The notes beneath the pieces are model-generated. The model did not search any database. It had not been told where the DNA came from and saw nothing but the letters and a program-made list of their open reading frames with translations. A stretch of DNA of 64,000 nt from Sporosarcina sp. ACRSM (lineage in GTDB: Bacteria; Bacillota; Bacilli; Bacillales_A; Planococcaceae): assembly GCF_022346545.1 (NCBI RefSeq), contig NZ_JAKRNU010000003.1:62001-126000 (forward strand), in the 5' to 3' direction. The translations under genes were made by a program, and so were the position numbers. Of the stretch, positions 41,340 to 50,041 are shown one piece after another (position 1 is the first letter of the stretch; each line of letters starts with the position of its first letter).

Positions 41340-41519
41340 ATGAAGTTATACATTGAACATTATGTTACATTCTTACTCTTAATTTCATTTGGATTTTTTT
41401 ATATTATTACGTCGTTGTTGATGGGAACACATGAACCGTATCGAGATTTACTGATCACTATTGCTGTTGTTCACTTTGTGATGTCGAAATTGATAACTAT
41501 CAAAAAGAATGAAGAATAG
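41340..41519 (+). CDS. 59-aa small membrane protein
   Basis: ATG at 41340 with GGGGAG 9 nt upstream; an ATG five bases earlier is immediately closed by TGA. Two short hydrophobic segments (VTFLLLISFGFFYIITSLLM and LLITIAVVHFVM) and a basic tail (KLITIKKNEE). Not recognised. Confidence 0.55.
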   Translation: MKLYIEHYVTFLLLISFGFFYIITSLLMGTHEPYRDLLITIAVVHFVMSKLITIKKNEE

Positions 41520-41543
41520 ATCCTTTTACAAGAGGTGAGCAAA

Positions 41544-41759
41544 ATGGATTTATGGGCTGTTGTTCAGGAACGTTATCTGTTTCTTTCTATATTTGTAATC
41601 ATTATACTAGCGAGCTTAATTTTAGTGTATGCTTCTTGGAAAAGTCGTTCTAATATGCCCAAAGGTTTAATTGGGGTAATCATTGTATTATGTACAATTC
41701 TAATTGGTTTGTCTTTAGGAGCATTAGTTTTTTCAGTTTCTTTTGGATATAATTCGTAG
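41544..41759 (+). CDS. Small two-helix membrane protein, unknown function
   Basis: 71 aa. AGAGGTGAG lies 4 nt before the ATG at 41544; a GTG at 41535 is in frame but inside the ribosome site. Two helices with a basic connection (WKSRSNMPKG). It follows the 59-aa gene by 24 bp, and the two may form an operon. Confidence 0.6.
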   Translation: MDLWAVVQERYLFLSIFVIIILASLILVYASWKSRSNMPKGLIGVIIVLCTILIGLSLGALVFSVSFGYNS

Positions 41760-41829
41760 GATGAAAGATTAAGTGAGTGGACTCTTCGCATGAAGGGGAG
41801 AGCTCTTTCAGACCCAGTAATTCTAGAAC

Positions 41830-41869
41830 AAAGGACCCCACCTATTCGTTTTCCCAAATAGGTGAGGTC
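41830..41869. terminator. Terminator between converging units
   Basis: GACCccACCTATT pairs with AATAGGTgaGGTC; followed by CTTTATTTAT. Probably bidirectional. Confidence 0.6.
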
Positions 41870-41894
41870 GCTTTATTTATCTATATTTTTCAAT

Positions 41895-42449
41895 TTAGAC
41901 ACTTAGATCATAGCGATGGGCCGGTTCATTCCGACGGATGGCTCCTAACAGCAGGAGGAAGGCGATATCCATGATGACGACGCTTAGTCCTAAGATGAAG
42001 GGGAATGCTATCCACAAGTCCCCGGATACATTCATGGAGAATGACGAAAGGAAAAGCGCTAGTAAGTGAATGCCGATGTAAAAGTTGAAGACCCGATTCG
42101 TGCGGCTGATTAGTGCGCGGTCTGCAAAATCATGGACAATGCTTTTCAACACTGCAAACAGAAAATAAGCGACAATCAGTTTTAAGGCGAGTAAAGCGAA
42201 ACTATACATTTCCCAGCCGGCTAGATTGGGTTCCGATAGATTGATGAAAATCGAAGGGAAGGAAATGACAATCCCGAGCCCAGCCGCAATTTTTGCTTTT
42301 TGAGCATGGGGATATTGTTCAACAAGCCTGGCACTTCCTGCGTACAGCAAATAATAACCGATCGGATCAGCGAGCCAATCAAAACCGAAATGGATCCGGA
42401 AGAAAACGAAGAGGTATCCCCAGAACATCATTTGTAATGCTTTATTCAT
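41895..42449 (-). CDS. Integral membrane protein, unknown function
   Basis: 184 aa, five to six helices, with the FGFDWLADPIGYYLLYAGSARL segment near the N-terminus. Its start overlaps the end of the gene at 42442-43335 by 8 bases, so the two proteins are probably translated together and act together. Not recognised with confidence. Confidence 0.72.
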   Translation of the reverse strand: MNKALQMMFWGYLFVFFRIHFGFDWLADPIGYYLLYAGSARLVEQYPHAQKAKIAAGLGIVISFPSIFINLSEPNLAGWEMYSFALLALKLIVAYFLFAVLKSIVHDFADRALISRTNRVFNFYIGIHLLALFLSSFSMNVSGDLWIAFPFILGLSVVIMDIAFLLLLGAIRRNEPAHRYDLSV

Positions 42450-43335
42450 CGGAACCCTCCTTTGTTTTCCGTTTTATGATTTCATTGACGTCTTTTTGTT
42501 CTAAATAGGGATAATGAATGTAGCCTTCGGCGGTTGAGAATTTCTTGCCTGATGCACTTGTTCCAGAGATAGAGATCCGCAAGTCCAATACTGCTTTGAA
42601 ATCGGGATCAAGGGCGCTGTATAAGTTAAGGAAGTCGCTTGTGTCCATAGTGAACGGCAATGTTAAATCCTTCAAGTCTCGTGCGGGTAATTTGTTCCAA
42701 TCATCTTGTTTGAAATCATTAAATGTACTAAATGATGGCGGTTGATCGGGTGTGTGTACCTTGATCCGAAAATGATCTTGTAGTACTTCTTGAAAAGAAG
42801 TTGTAATCGCTTCAACTGTCAATGGTTCAGTGACCGAATAATGTGCCAGCTTGTAAGAAGAACTGGACGTCGAGCTGGATTGTCTTAATGGACTTTCTTC
42901 GTAATGAAAAGGACGGAATTTCACCATTCCAATTGGTGCGGTGATTTGTGTGCCGTCGGAAAAATAAACGTCCATTTCTGTAAAAGAAAATTCCTCGAGA
43001 TGATCTGATTCTGGTAAGTATGTATCGAACTGAACTTCAATTTTGCGCAATACGTGATTAGTGAATGTCTGGTCGTTATACACTTGTTCGCCAGGGAGAT
43101 GATAGCTATGTGGATAGCCGACCCATTCTCCGGCTGAAACAGAGGTGACGGTTGTTCTGTCGTTTTTGTTCGCCAAATAGTAAAAAGTCATCTGAATGGT
43201 ATCCTGTGATGATGTTTCAATATAATGATCCAAGAAAATCGGTTCATCCAATTGCTTGGAATAGGCGTATATGGAATTGGCAATCCAACTGATGCCGATC
43301 AGACTTAAGGCTATCCAGAAAAAACGGGCGTTCAT
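42442..43335 (-). CDS. Membrane-anchored extracytoplasmic protein, unknown function
   Basis: 297 aa. One N-terminal hydrophobic anchor (FFWIALSLIGISWIANSIYAY) without a lipobox Cys, then a large polar beta-rich domain with a Ser-rich stretch (SSSTSSSS) in the middle and a charged C-terminus. AAGGAGGGG lies 8 nt before the ATG. First gene of a two-gene unit with the membrane protein at 41895. Not recognised. Confidence 0.72.
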   Translation of the reverse strand: MNARFFWIALSLIGISWIANSIYAYSKQLDEPIFLDHYIETSSQDTIQMTFYYLANKNDRTTVTSVSAGEWVGYPHSYHLPGEQVYNDQTFTNHVLRKIEVQFDTYLPESDHLEEFSFTEMDVYFSDGTQITAPIGMVKFRPFHYEESPLRQSSSTSSSSYKLAHYSVTEPLTVEAITTSFQEVLQDHFRIKVHTPDQPPSFSTFNDFKQDDWNKLPARDLKDLTLPFTMDTSDFLNLYSALDPDFKAVLDLRISISGTSASGKKFSTAEGYIHYPYLEQKDVNEIIKRKTKEGSDE

Positions 43336-43408
43336 GATATTTCCCCTCCTTATCTATTTCCTAAGTATACCAAATGGAAGGGGTAGCAGGATTGTTATTC
43401 CAACATAA

Positions 43409-43457
43409 AACACCCCGCTTGATCGCCTAGCTTAAATAGGCGGAAGGGGGTGTTTTT
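43409..43457. terminator. Strong bidirectional terminator-like hairpin
   Basis: AACACCCC pairs with GGGGTGTT, with an inner CGCCTA/TAGGCG stem, flanked by AAAA and TTTTT. Confidence 0.75.
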
Positions 43458-43465
43458 GCATTTCA

Positions 43466-43675
43466 GTTTATCCCGCTTTAACGGGCAGTAAGACTCCCAC
43501 TTCAAGACTTAAGTAAAATGATCAGGATAAGTGGGAGATCAACTGCCCGTAAAAGCCCGATTGGTTCGGGTCAACACGATGTTGGTCACACAAGCGTTGT
43601 CACAGGACGTGACGCTTTTAGCTTGTGTTCCCCTCAATCAGTGGGGGATGGGAAAAACCCCCACTGATTGAAGTT
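43466..43675 (+). ncRNA. Candidate structured RNA / IS-associated RNA-like element
   Basis: 210 bp with five consecutive stems: ACGGGCAGT/ACTGCCCGT enclosing CTCCCACTT/AAGTGGGAG; CCCGA/TCGGG; CAAC/GTTG; ACACAAGC/GCTTGTGT enclosing GTCAC/GTGAC; and TCAATCAGTGGGGG/CCCCCACTGATTGA. There is no reading frame. The layout recalls structured RNAs found near IS200/IS605-type elements or the 'skipping-rope' type in Firmicutes (recollection, uncertain); no transposase is nearby. The orientation is assumed plus. It fills most of the 345-bp gap between the 297-aa gene and the aquaporin gene. Confidence 0.55.
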
Positions 43676-43680
43676 TCACT

Positions 43681-44481
43681 TTATCGTGTTTTTAACGTGC
43701 TGTTCATAAAATAGGCACTCAAAATGACAAGGAGACAAAGGGTGCCTACTAACCAAAATGCCAATGTATGAATCCCATTGAATAGTTGTTGATAGAACAA
43801 TGCGCCAAATACGCCGCCTAATAATGGTCCTACAATGGGAACCCATGCGTAACGCCAATCAGATGATCCTTTTCCGGGAATCGGCAAGACAAAATGGGCG
43901 ATTCTCGGACCGAGGTCACGTGCGGGATTAATGGCGAAACCGGTGGCGCCTCCCAATGATAAGCCGATGGACATGACAAGAAACCCGACGATCAGCGGAT
44001 TTAATCCTTCGGTAAATTGATTGGCGCCGATCGCTAGAAGCCCAAGGACCAGAACGAATGTGCCAATCATTTCGCTCACAACATTGGAAAAGGGCTTTCT
44101 GATAGCTGGAGTCGTTGCAAAAATGACCAGCTTTTGTTCGGGATCACTCGTTTTTTCCCAGTGTGGTAAATAATTCAAGAACACAATGGCTGCACCGATG
44201 ATGGCCCCGATGAGTTGAGCTGCAATATATGCCGGAACATCTGCCCAAGGGAAGGCGCCGATTGCAGCCAGCCCTAACGTGACGGCGGGGTTGATATGAG
44301 CGCCGCTTATTCCGCCAACCGCATAGACGGCGATCGCTACTGCGAGTCCGAAACCCATCGTAATGACAATCCAGCCGGAAGCTTGTGATTTGGACTTATT
44401 GAGCACAACTCCGCCAACAACTCCACACCCCAAAGTGACTAAAATCATCGTTCCGATCAATTCACCTAAAAATGCCGACAT
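43681..44481 (-). CDS. MIP family channel, aquaglyceroporin (GlpF-like)
   Basis: 266 aa, six helices and two half-helices. First NPA in GAHINPAVTLG (64-66), second in FAINPARDLGPR (186-188). Asp190 after the second NPAR and Arg189 fit the glycerol-facilitator subgroup rather than water-only channels. Glycerol and other small neutral solutes should pass. It is separated from the upstream fdhA by about 140 bp that include an inverted repeat, so it may have its own promoter. Confidence 0.92.
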   Translation of the reverse strand: MSAFLGELIGTMILVTLGCGVVGGVVLNKSKSQASGWIVITMGFGLAVAIAVYAVGGISGAHINPAVTLGLAAIGAFPWADVPAYIAAQLIGAIIGAAIVFLNYLPHWEKTSDPEQKLVIFATTPAIRKPFSNVVSEMIGTFVLVLGLLAIGANQFTEGLNPLIVGFLVMSIGLSLGGATGFAINPARDLGPRIAHFVLPIPGKGSSDWRYAWVPIVGPLLGGVFGALFYQQLFNGIHTLAFWLVGTLCLLVILSAYFMNSTLKTR

Positions 44482-44609
44482 GGGAAGTCCCCCCTAATTG
44501 TCGATTCAGGATTGAAAAAACTATTGAAATGGCCCTTGGCGGTCATAACGAACCTCATGCCGGTCATAAACCTAACCATGACGGGCATAACAACATGCAT
44601 CCGGCATGA
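44472..44609 (+). other. His-rich open frame / inverted-repeat region between aquaporin and fdhA
   Basis: A 45-codon plus-strand frame ends in a His-rich tail (GGHNEPHAGHKPNHDGHNNM) with GGTCATAA-type repeats, but lacks a ribosome site and overlaps the aquaporin start. The same DNA has CATGCCGG ... CCGGCATG arms about 38 bp apart, which could be a regulatory site for aquaporin. Whether it is a metal-binding gene remnant or a regulatory region cannot be decided. Confidence 0.3.
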
Positions 44610-44623
44610 TAGTAGCGTTCAAG

Positions 44624-45838
44624 TTATCTTTTTACTAATCCATGTGGATCGATGACAAACTTTTTCGCTGCGCCTTTGTCAAACGTTTGGTAGCCTTGCG
44701 GTGCTTCTTCCAATGAAATAAGCGTCGCATTGACCGCCTTGGCAATTTGGGCTTTACCGCTGAGGATTGATTTCATCAGAAAATCATGGTATTTCATGAC
44801 AGGCGTTTGTCCTGTGACAAAATGATGCGCTTTTGCCCAACCTAGCCCGATACGGATTTTCAGTGTTCCGATTTTGGCGTCCTCATCGACAGCGCCTGGA
44901 TCACCTGTTACATAAAGACCTGGGATTCCTAATTTTCCTCCCGCACGTGTCACTTGCATGATGGAGTTCAGAACGGTTGCTGGTGCCTCTCCTTGTTCCG
45001 ATCCATGTCCATGCGCTTCAAACCCTACACAGTCTACTGCACAGTCGACTTCAGGCGTTCCAAGGATTTGGGCAATTTGTTCGCCGATATCGTCATGATG
45101 ACGAAGGTTGATCGTTTCGCAACCAAAACTTCTCGCTTGTGCCAATCGTTCTTCGATCATATCGCCGACAATGACACAGGAGGCACCGAGCAATTGTGCG
45201 GAATGGGCTGCCGCTAAGCCGACAGGTCCGGCACCTGCAATATAGACCGTCGAACCGATTGTAACTCCTGCACTGTACGCACCGTGAAATCCTGTCGGGA
45301 AAATATCCGATAACATGGCCAAATCGAGGATCTTTTCCATCGCTTGTGCTTTGTCCGGAAACTTCAATAGTTGGAAATCGGCATAGGGAACCATGACATA
45401 CTCCGATTGACCACCGACCCAACCGCCCATATCGACATAGCCATAAGCCGATCCAGGGCGATCTGGATTGACATTTTCACAGATATGGGTGTCTTGTGAT
45501 TTACAGCTTCTACAACGACCACAAGCAATATTGAAAGGTACAGAGACGAGATCTCCGACTTTCATAAATTCCACATCTCGTCCTACCTCAATGACTTCAC
45601 CGGTGATTTCATGTCCTAATGCAAGGCCGCTTGGGGCAGTTGTCCGACCGCGCACCATATGCTGATCACTGCCGCAGATGTTTGTAGCGACCACTTTCAA
45701 AATGACCCCATGTTCACATTTCCGTCCGACATTCAACGGATTGACTCCAGGCCCATCCCGTAAGACCAAGTCTGGAAACCCGATATTTTCAATTGCTACT
45801 TTTCCTGGTTCTTTGTATACCACAGCGCGATTTGACAT
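44624..45838 (-). CDS. Zinc-dependent formaldehyde dehydrogenase, glutathione-independent (FdhA-type)
   Basis: 404-aa medium-chain dehydrogenase. Catalytic zinc ligands Cys55 (ICGSDQH) and His76-Glu77 (GHE), structural zinc cysteines at 106, 109, 112 and 120, and the NAD motif AGAGPVGLAAA are present. The segment NPDRPGSAYGYVDMGGWVGGQSEYVMVPYAD is characteristic of the Pseudomonas-type FdhA/aldehyde dismutase group, which oxidises formaldehyde to formate without glutathione. Minus-strand GGGGGATT precedes the start. Upstream of the aquaporin in the same direction. Confidence 0.9.
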   Translation of the reverse strand: MSNRAVVYKEPGKVAIENIGFPDLVLRDGPGVNPLNVGRKCEHGVILKVVATNICGSDQHMVRGRTTAPSGLALGHEITGEVIEVGRDVEFMKVGDLVSVPFNIACGRCRSCKSQDTHICENVNPDRPGSAYGYVDMGGWVGGQSEYVMVPYADFQLLKFPDKAQAMEKILDLAMLSDIFPTGFHGAYSAGVTIGSTVYIAGAGPVGLAAAHSAQLLGASCVIVGDMIEERLAQARSFGCETINLRHHDDIGEQIAQILGTPEVDCAVDCVGFEAHGHGSEQGEAPATVLNSIMQVTRAGGKLGIPGLYVTGDPGAVDEDAKIGTLKIRIGLGWAKAHHFVTGQTPVMKYHDFLMKSILSGKAQIAKAVNATLISLEEAPQGYQTFDKGAAKKFVIDPHGLVKR

Positions 45839-46029
45839 TCACAATCCCCCTATTAGTAGTTTGTCCTTGCAACCTATTGATATGTCCGCTTCCTAGTAAA
45901 CATGCATCAAAGTTTAATTGATGAAAAATGAGCAGAATGATCTTAAGAATTTCTTCATAATTCCAGTTAGTGTATGTTAAGATTTGACGGTTACAATTGG
46001 TATCATAGAAACAAAGCGAGGTGCGGAAG

Positions 46030-46719
46030 ATGGCGAAGTTCAAAGTGCTCGTGGCGGATGACGACCAAGATATCCGTAACGGGATTGAAATTTATTTGAA
46101 AAATGAAGGTTATGAGGTGCTGAAAGCTGCGGATGGGCAAGAGGCGCTTGCGTTGTTGGAGGCAAATGATGTTCATCTGCTCATTCTCGACATTATGATG
46201 CCAAATATGGACGGCATTACAGCGACGTTTAAAATACGGGAAGTGCGCAATATCCCAATCATCATGCTCAGCGCGAAGGCCGAGGATTCCGATAAGATTC
46301 ACGGGCTATCGGTTGGTGCGGATGATTATGTGACGAAGCCGTTTCACCCAATGGAATTGATGGCGCGCGTGAAGTCACAACTGCGGCGCTACGTCCAGCT
46401 TGGTACATATGATGGCCAGAAAAAAATCGAAGTCGATGGACTTGTACTGGATGAGGAAGCAAAGGAAATTACACTGGATGGCGATGCGGTAAAGCTGACG
46501 CCGATTGAGTATAAAATTACGGAATTGCTGATGAAAAATGCAGGACGCGTCTTTTCCATCAATGAAATCTACGAACGTGTCTGGAATGAAGAGGCGTATA
46601 ACGCGGAAAACATCGTCGCGGTCCATATCCGGAAAATCCGGGAAAAAATCGAGGCGGATCCGAAAAATCCGCGCTATGTAAAGGTGGTGTGGGGCATTGG
46701 CTACAAAATCGAAAAGTGA
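46030..46719 (+). CDS. Response regulator, OmpR family (VanR-like)
   Basis: 229 aa. Receiver domain with Asp10-Asp12, phospho-acceptor Asp54 in LILDIMMPNMDG and Lys in YVTKPFHPMEL, then a C-terminal winged helix (LTPIEYKITELLMKNAGRVFS...VWNEEAYNAENIVAVHIRKIREKIE). A GTG at 46021 is in frame, but GCGAGG suits the ATG at 46030. Partner of the kinase at 46870, with a 58-aa gene between them overlapping both. Confidence 0.93.
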   Translation: MAKFKVLVADDDQDIRNGIEIYLKNEGYEVLKAADGQEALALLEANDVHLLILDIMMPNMDGITATFKIREVRNIPIIMLSAKAEDSDKIHGLSVGADDYVTKPFHPMELMARVKSQLRRYVQLGTYDGQKKIEVDGLVLDEEAKEITLDGDAVKLTPIEYKITELLMKNAGRVFSINEIYERVWNEEAYNAENIVAVHIRKIREKIEADPKNPRYVKVVWGIGYKIEK

Positions 46720-46873
46720 GCGAGGTATTATTTGGTCCATTGTCGCACTTACCATTGCGGCACTGAGCATCGGGTATTGTTTCTCTCATATTATTGACTT
46801 GATTAGTAATGGTGTGGAACGTTCAAGCCGGGCCATTGCCTATCTCACACGGCTAGTGAAAGGAAGTGTATGA
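46697..46873 (+). CDS. 58-aa membrane protein encoded between VanR-like regulator and its kinase
   Basis: TTG at 46697 with AAGGTGG 9 nt upstream, inside the last codons of the regulator gene but in another frame; the TGA lies in the ATGA that starts the kinase gene. The product has a basic N-terminus (ATKSKSERG), one helix (IIWSIVALTIAALSIGYCFSHIIDLI), then a basic amphipathic tail (VERSSRAIAYLTRLVKGSV). The frame exactly bridges the 151-bp gap between the two partners and is coupled at the 3' end. A regulatory small protein of the sensor kinase is inferred. Confidence 0.65.
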   Translation: MATKSKSERGIIWSIVALTIAALSIGYCFSHIIDLISNGVERSSRAIAYLTRLVKGSV

Positions 46874-49149
46874 CGGTGAAAAGGAATACAAGCATACCTT
46901 ATCTTGTATGGGCTTCATTAGTCGTTATTGTTTTAATGGCATTGCAATCATTTGTGGAAAATGGCAACTACCGCTATATTGGGAAAAGTTATGTCGAGTC
47001 GGAAGACTTTCAACAGGAAATGGAGAATTTTTATACAAGTTTCAGCACAGCTATTTTAAATCCAGTTGACTTAGAGGCGGCGAAAAAGAACATTGTTGTG
47101 ACGAGCTCTGAAATCGAAGAGCATCGTACTTATTATGGCACGCTTTCCGAGCAAGTCGGCAACATTGAAGAACAATATGCAGAGCGGATAGCCGATGCGG
47201 AAGCTGCGAAAAAAGAAAATCTGAAAAAGACATTGGTGGAAGAGCGAGATGCCAAAATCGCCGATATTCGCAAAAATTTTGAGTCGGATGCACATGTAGA
47301 GGCGAAAATCCGTGCCGATAAAGAGCGGCAACTGGAGCAAGAGTGGCAGGACCAAATTCGAAGTGCGAAGGAGCAATTGTATTTTCCTGTGGCGTACGAG
47401 TTGACGGATATTCAATCGGGGGAGACGTTTAAGGCTGGGGATATAAGCGTAGTGGCAGGCTATAAAAAGACCTTCAATCAAAAGGAAGGTTATTTGCGAG
47501 CAACTCCATATCCGATTAATGACTTCGATTATGACAGCTATCCGTCGGAGAGTGTCTACGAGTGGGGCGATTCGGTATTTAGTCATACAGAAGAGACGGT
47601 GGCAACAACTCAAAGCAATTCAACCGATACGGCTTTGGAATCGGGCCAACCGCAAGCTGTAAAGAAGTTTGAGGGAACGGTGATTGTGCCGAAGAGTGCA
47701 ATGAAAGAAGGACTGCTTGGCAGAAATGTAGACCAGTATAATCGCCGATTGCTTGGGATTTATATGCTTGGAGGGCTTGGCCTTCTTGCGCTACTTGCGT
47801 TAGCATCCGTCGTGCGTTTTAAAAAGGAATGGGTGACACAGAGCAGCTTTGCCTCACGCTATGATCGGCTGAAGTTGGATTTGAAAGTGGCGTTGTTAAT
47901 CCTTTCAGCTATGATCGTTTGGGGGTTCACCTTTACGATTCTTCATCGCTATACTTGGTTCTTTTTTCAGTACAGTATCGAAAACGGGTTGTTCTTGCTC
48001 CTATCATTTGTCGCTTTAGTATTCCTCCTATGGGCGACGGTGTTTCAATTGGTGTTACTCGTGGAGCGTTTGAAAAATGTAGAAACATTGGAACAGGAAA
48101 TTAGGGATAGTTATAGTGTGAAATTTTTAAAAGCATTGCAGGGAATGTTTTTGAATCGCAAGATGGGTGTTCAGACATTCATTCTGCTAATCGGCTTTTT
48201 CCTTGCGGGCATCGGGTTCGTTTGTATGTTTATTGATCCGATCTTTATTGTTTTGTACACGCCATGTGTGCTGTTCCTCGGGTTGCCGGCCCTTTATATT
48301 TTTGTGAGGCGTGCTGCGTATTTAAACCGTATTTTGGTTGCGACGGAAGCGATGGCGAAAGGACAGCTGAATGAGGATATTAAAGTGGCAGGGAAATCCC
48401 CGCTTGCGGAACATGCGAAAAACTTGAATAACCTGCGCGAAGGGGTCCGTATTTCAATGAGCGAGCAAGCGAAAAGCGAACGGTTGAAAACGGAGCTCAT
48501 TACGAATGTGAGCCATGATCTCCGGACACCGTTGACGTCAATCATTACGTATACGGATTTATTGAAAAATGAAGAGCTTTCGTCTGAGGAACGTTCAAAA
48601 TACGTGGACATTCTTGATAAGAAGTCACAGCGTTTGAAGACGTTAATTGAGGATTTGTTTGAAGTCTCGAAAATGGCGAGCGGCAACTTGGAGCTGCACA
48701 AGCAGCGTGTCGATTTAACCCAGTTGCTCCAACAAGCACTTGCAGAACATGAGGAAGAAATTACAAAGTCGGGCTTGGATTTCAGGGTGAATAGCTCGGA
48801 TTCTCCGCTCATTGCGTATGTCGATGGGCAAAGATGGTGGCGGGTACTCGACAATCTCATTGTCAATGCCGTCAAGTATACGTTGCCGGGGACACGTGTT
48901 TACATCACGCTTCGTAAAGTGGGCGATACCGCCGAGTTTGTCGTGAAAAATATTACGAAATATGAACTTGGGGACAATACCGATGAATTGTTTGAACGGT
49001 TCAAACGGGCAGATACTTCCCGTCATACGGATGGATCAGGTCTAGGGCTTGCGATTGCCCAATCGATTGTCGATATGCATAATGGGAATATGAAAATCGA
49101 AGTGGACGGGGATTTATTCAAAGTGACGGTCGTCGTGGCGGCGATTTGA
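46870..49149 (+). CDS. Sensor histidine kinase with large extracytoplasmic coiled-coil sensor
   Basis: 759 aa. Helix 1 near residues 10-25, then a long extracytoplasmic region of about 265 residues with an Ala/Glu/Lys-rich coiled coil (about 60-165). Several more helices follow (near 295, 335, 365, 435, 460), then a linker and the kinase core. His549 lies in TNVSHDLRTPLTSIITYTDLL; the N-box is LDNLIVNAVKYT and the G2 box DGSGLGLAIAQS. The regulator is VanR-like, suggesting envelope or antibiotic stress as the signal (inference). The ATG overlaps the stop of the 58-aa ORF. Confidence 0.92.
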   Translation: MTVKRNTSIPYLVWASLVVIVLMALQSFVENGNYRYIGKSYVESEDFQQEMENFYTSFSTAILNPVDLEAAKKNIVVTSSEIEEHRTYYGTLSEQVGNIEEQYAERIADAEAAKKENLKKTLVEERDAKIADIRKNFESDAHVEAKIRADKERQLEQEWQDQIRSAKEQLYFPVAYELTDIQSGETFKAGDISVVAGYKKTFNQKEGYLRATPYPINDFDYDSYPSESVYEWGDSVFSHTEETVATTQSNSTDTALESGQPQAVKKFEGTVIVPKSAMKEGLLGRNVDQYNRRLLGIYMLGGLGLLALLALASVVRFKKEWVTQSSFASRYDRLKLDLKVALLILSAMIVWGFTFTILHRYTWFFFQYSIENGLFLLLSFVALVFLLWATVFQLVLLVERLKNVETLEQEIRDSYSVKFLKALQGMFLNRKMGVQTFILLIGFFLAGIGFVCMFIDPIFIVLYTPCVLFLGLPALYIFVRRAAYLNRILVATEAMAKGQLNEDIKVAGKSPLAEHAKNLNNLREGVRISMSEQAKSERLKTELITNVSHDLRTPLTSIITYTDLLKNEELSSEERSKYVDILDKKSQRLKTLIEDLFEVSKMASGNLELHKQRVDLTQLLQQALAEHEEEITKSGLDFRVNSSDSPLIAYVDGQRWWRVLDNLIVNAVKYTLPGTRVYITLRKVGDTAEFVVKNITKYELGDNTDELFERFKRADTSRHTDGSGLGLAIAQSIVDMHNGNMKIEVDGDLFKVTVVVAAI

Positions 49150-49159
49150 TAGATTACTC

Positions 49160-49198
49160 ATGAAAAAAGCTGTACGCAAATGCGTGCAGCTTTTTTCA
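49160..49198. terminator. Bidirectional terminator
   Basis: AAAAAAGCTG and CGCA pair with TGCG and CAGCTTTTTT. It ends both the kinase gene and the converging CPBP gene. Confidence 0.85.
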
Positions 49199-49846
49199 AT
49201 AGAAGTAAATCATATATACGCCAACGATTAAAACACCTACATCCGCAAACATATGGATGATCCAAGACGGCAAAATGGTTCCGCTTCGTTCATTGACCAG
49301 TTGGAAAATGATGCCGCCAATCCAAAGCCCCGCAACAGCCAGCAAGAGGATGGGCGTGCTAAACCAAGGCAGAAAAATGGCGATGTGGTAAATCGCAAAA
49401 AAGAATGAAGGCAACAATAGACGCAATAGAGGCCTATCCAAAAAGCTCGGTAATAAGCCGCGGAAGAAAAACTCTTCCAAAAGAGAATTGCCAAAAAGGA
49501 TATAGAATGCGACAAACGGGAATACTATAGATGTCACGCCTGCATCAGCAAGGTCATCGACAAGTGCATCGATGTCGATGAACGGCTGTAAGAGGATGAA
49601 AGTCGCGAGGATTGTCCCCATAATCGCGATGCCGAAAACGATGGCGATGTTCATGCTTTTGCGATCGGTCTGACGTAAGCGGAAAAACGGGAAACCGGTT
49701 TTTCTGAACAAAATGAATGGGACAAGCAAGAAAAGAGTAGCTTTTGCCACTGTCTTCAATAGGTATGTCACTTCCAGCACTTGTTCAATCCAAATCAAAA
49801 TAGCAATGCTGGCAAGTGCCGATAGAATCCCGATAACTGTTCTCAA
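49196..49846 (-). CDS. CPBP family intramembrane glutamic metalloprotease
   Basis: 216 aa, about seven helices. The first motif EE-x3-RG reads LLEEFFFRGLLPSF, and the second-motif His lies in FFFAIYHIAIF. This is the Abi/CaaX protease-like family linked to prenyl-protein or bacteriocin-immunity functions. Monocistronic on the minus strand. Confidence 0.87.
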   Translation of the reverse strand: MRTVIGILSALASIAILIWIEQVLEVTYLLKTVAKATLFLLVPFILFRKTGFPFFRLRQTDRKSMNIAIVFGIAIMGTILATFILLQPFIDIDALVDDLADAGVTSIVFPFVAFYILFGNSLLEEFFFRGLLPSFLDRPLLRLLLPSFFFAIYHIAIFLPWFSTPILLLAVAGLWIGGIIFQLVNERSGTILPSWIIHMFADVGVLIVGVYMIYFY

Positions 49847-50041
49847 AAAAATCCCTCCGCTTCGTTGTTAAATGGGACGTTAAGGGGAGAAGTTCGGTTT
49901 CATCGAATTTGAAAGTTTTGTGAAGTTTCTGTTAAAAGGGGGTAGAATACTAGGATGGATGACTGAGTTGTGCTATAATTCTTTCAAATAGTATTTTTTG
50001 CGAGAAGCAAAACCATACAACAGAAGAAGGGGGCATTACAC

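Noticed and set aside
36260..43335. CRISPR array or known anti-phage defence locus
   Set aside because: No regularly spaced direct repeats with unique spacers and no Cas, restriction or retron genes were seen; only a toxin-antitoxin pair and an orphan ATPase.
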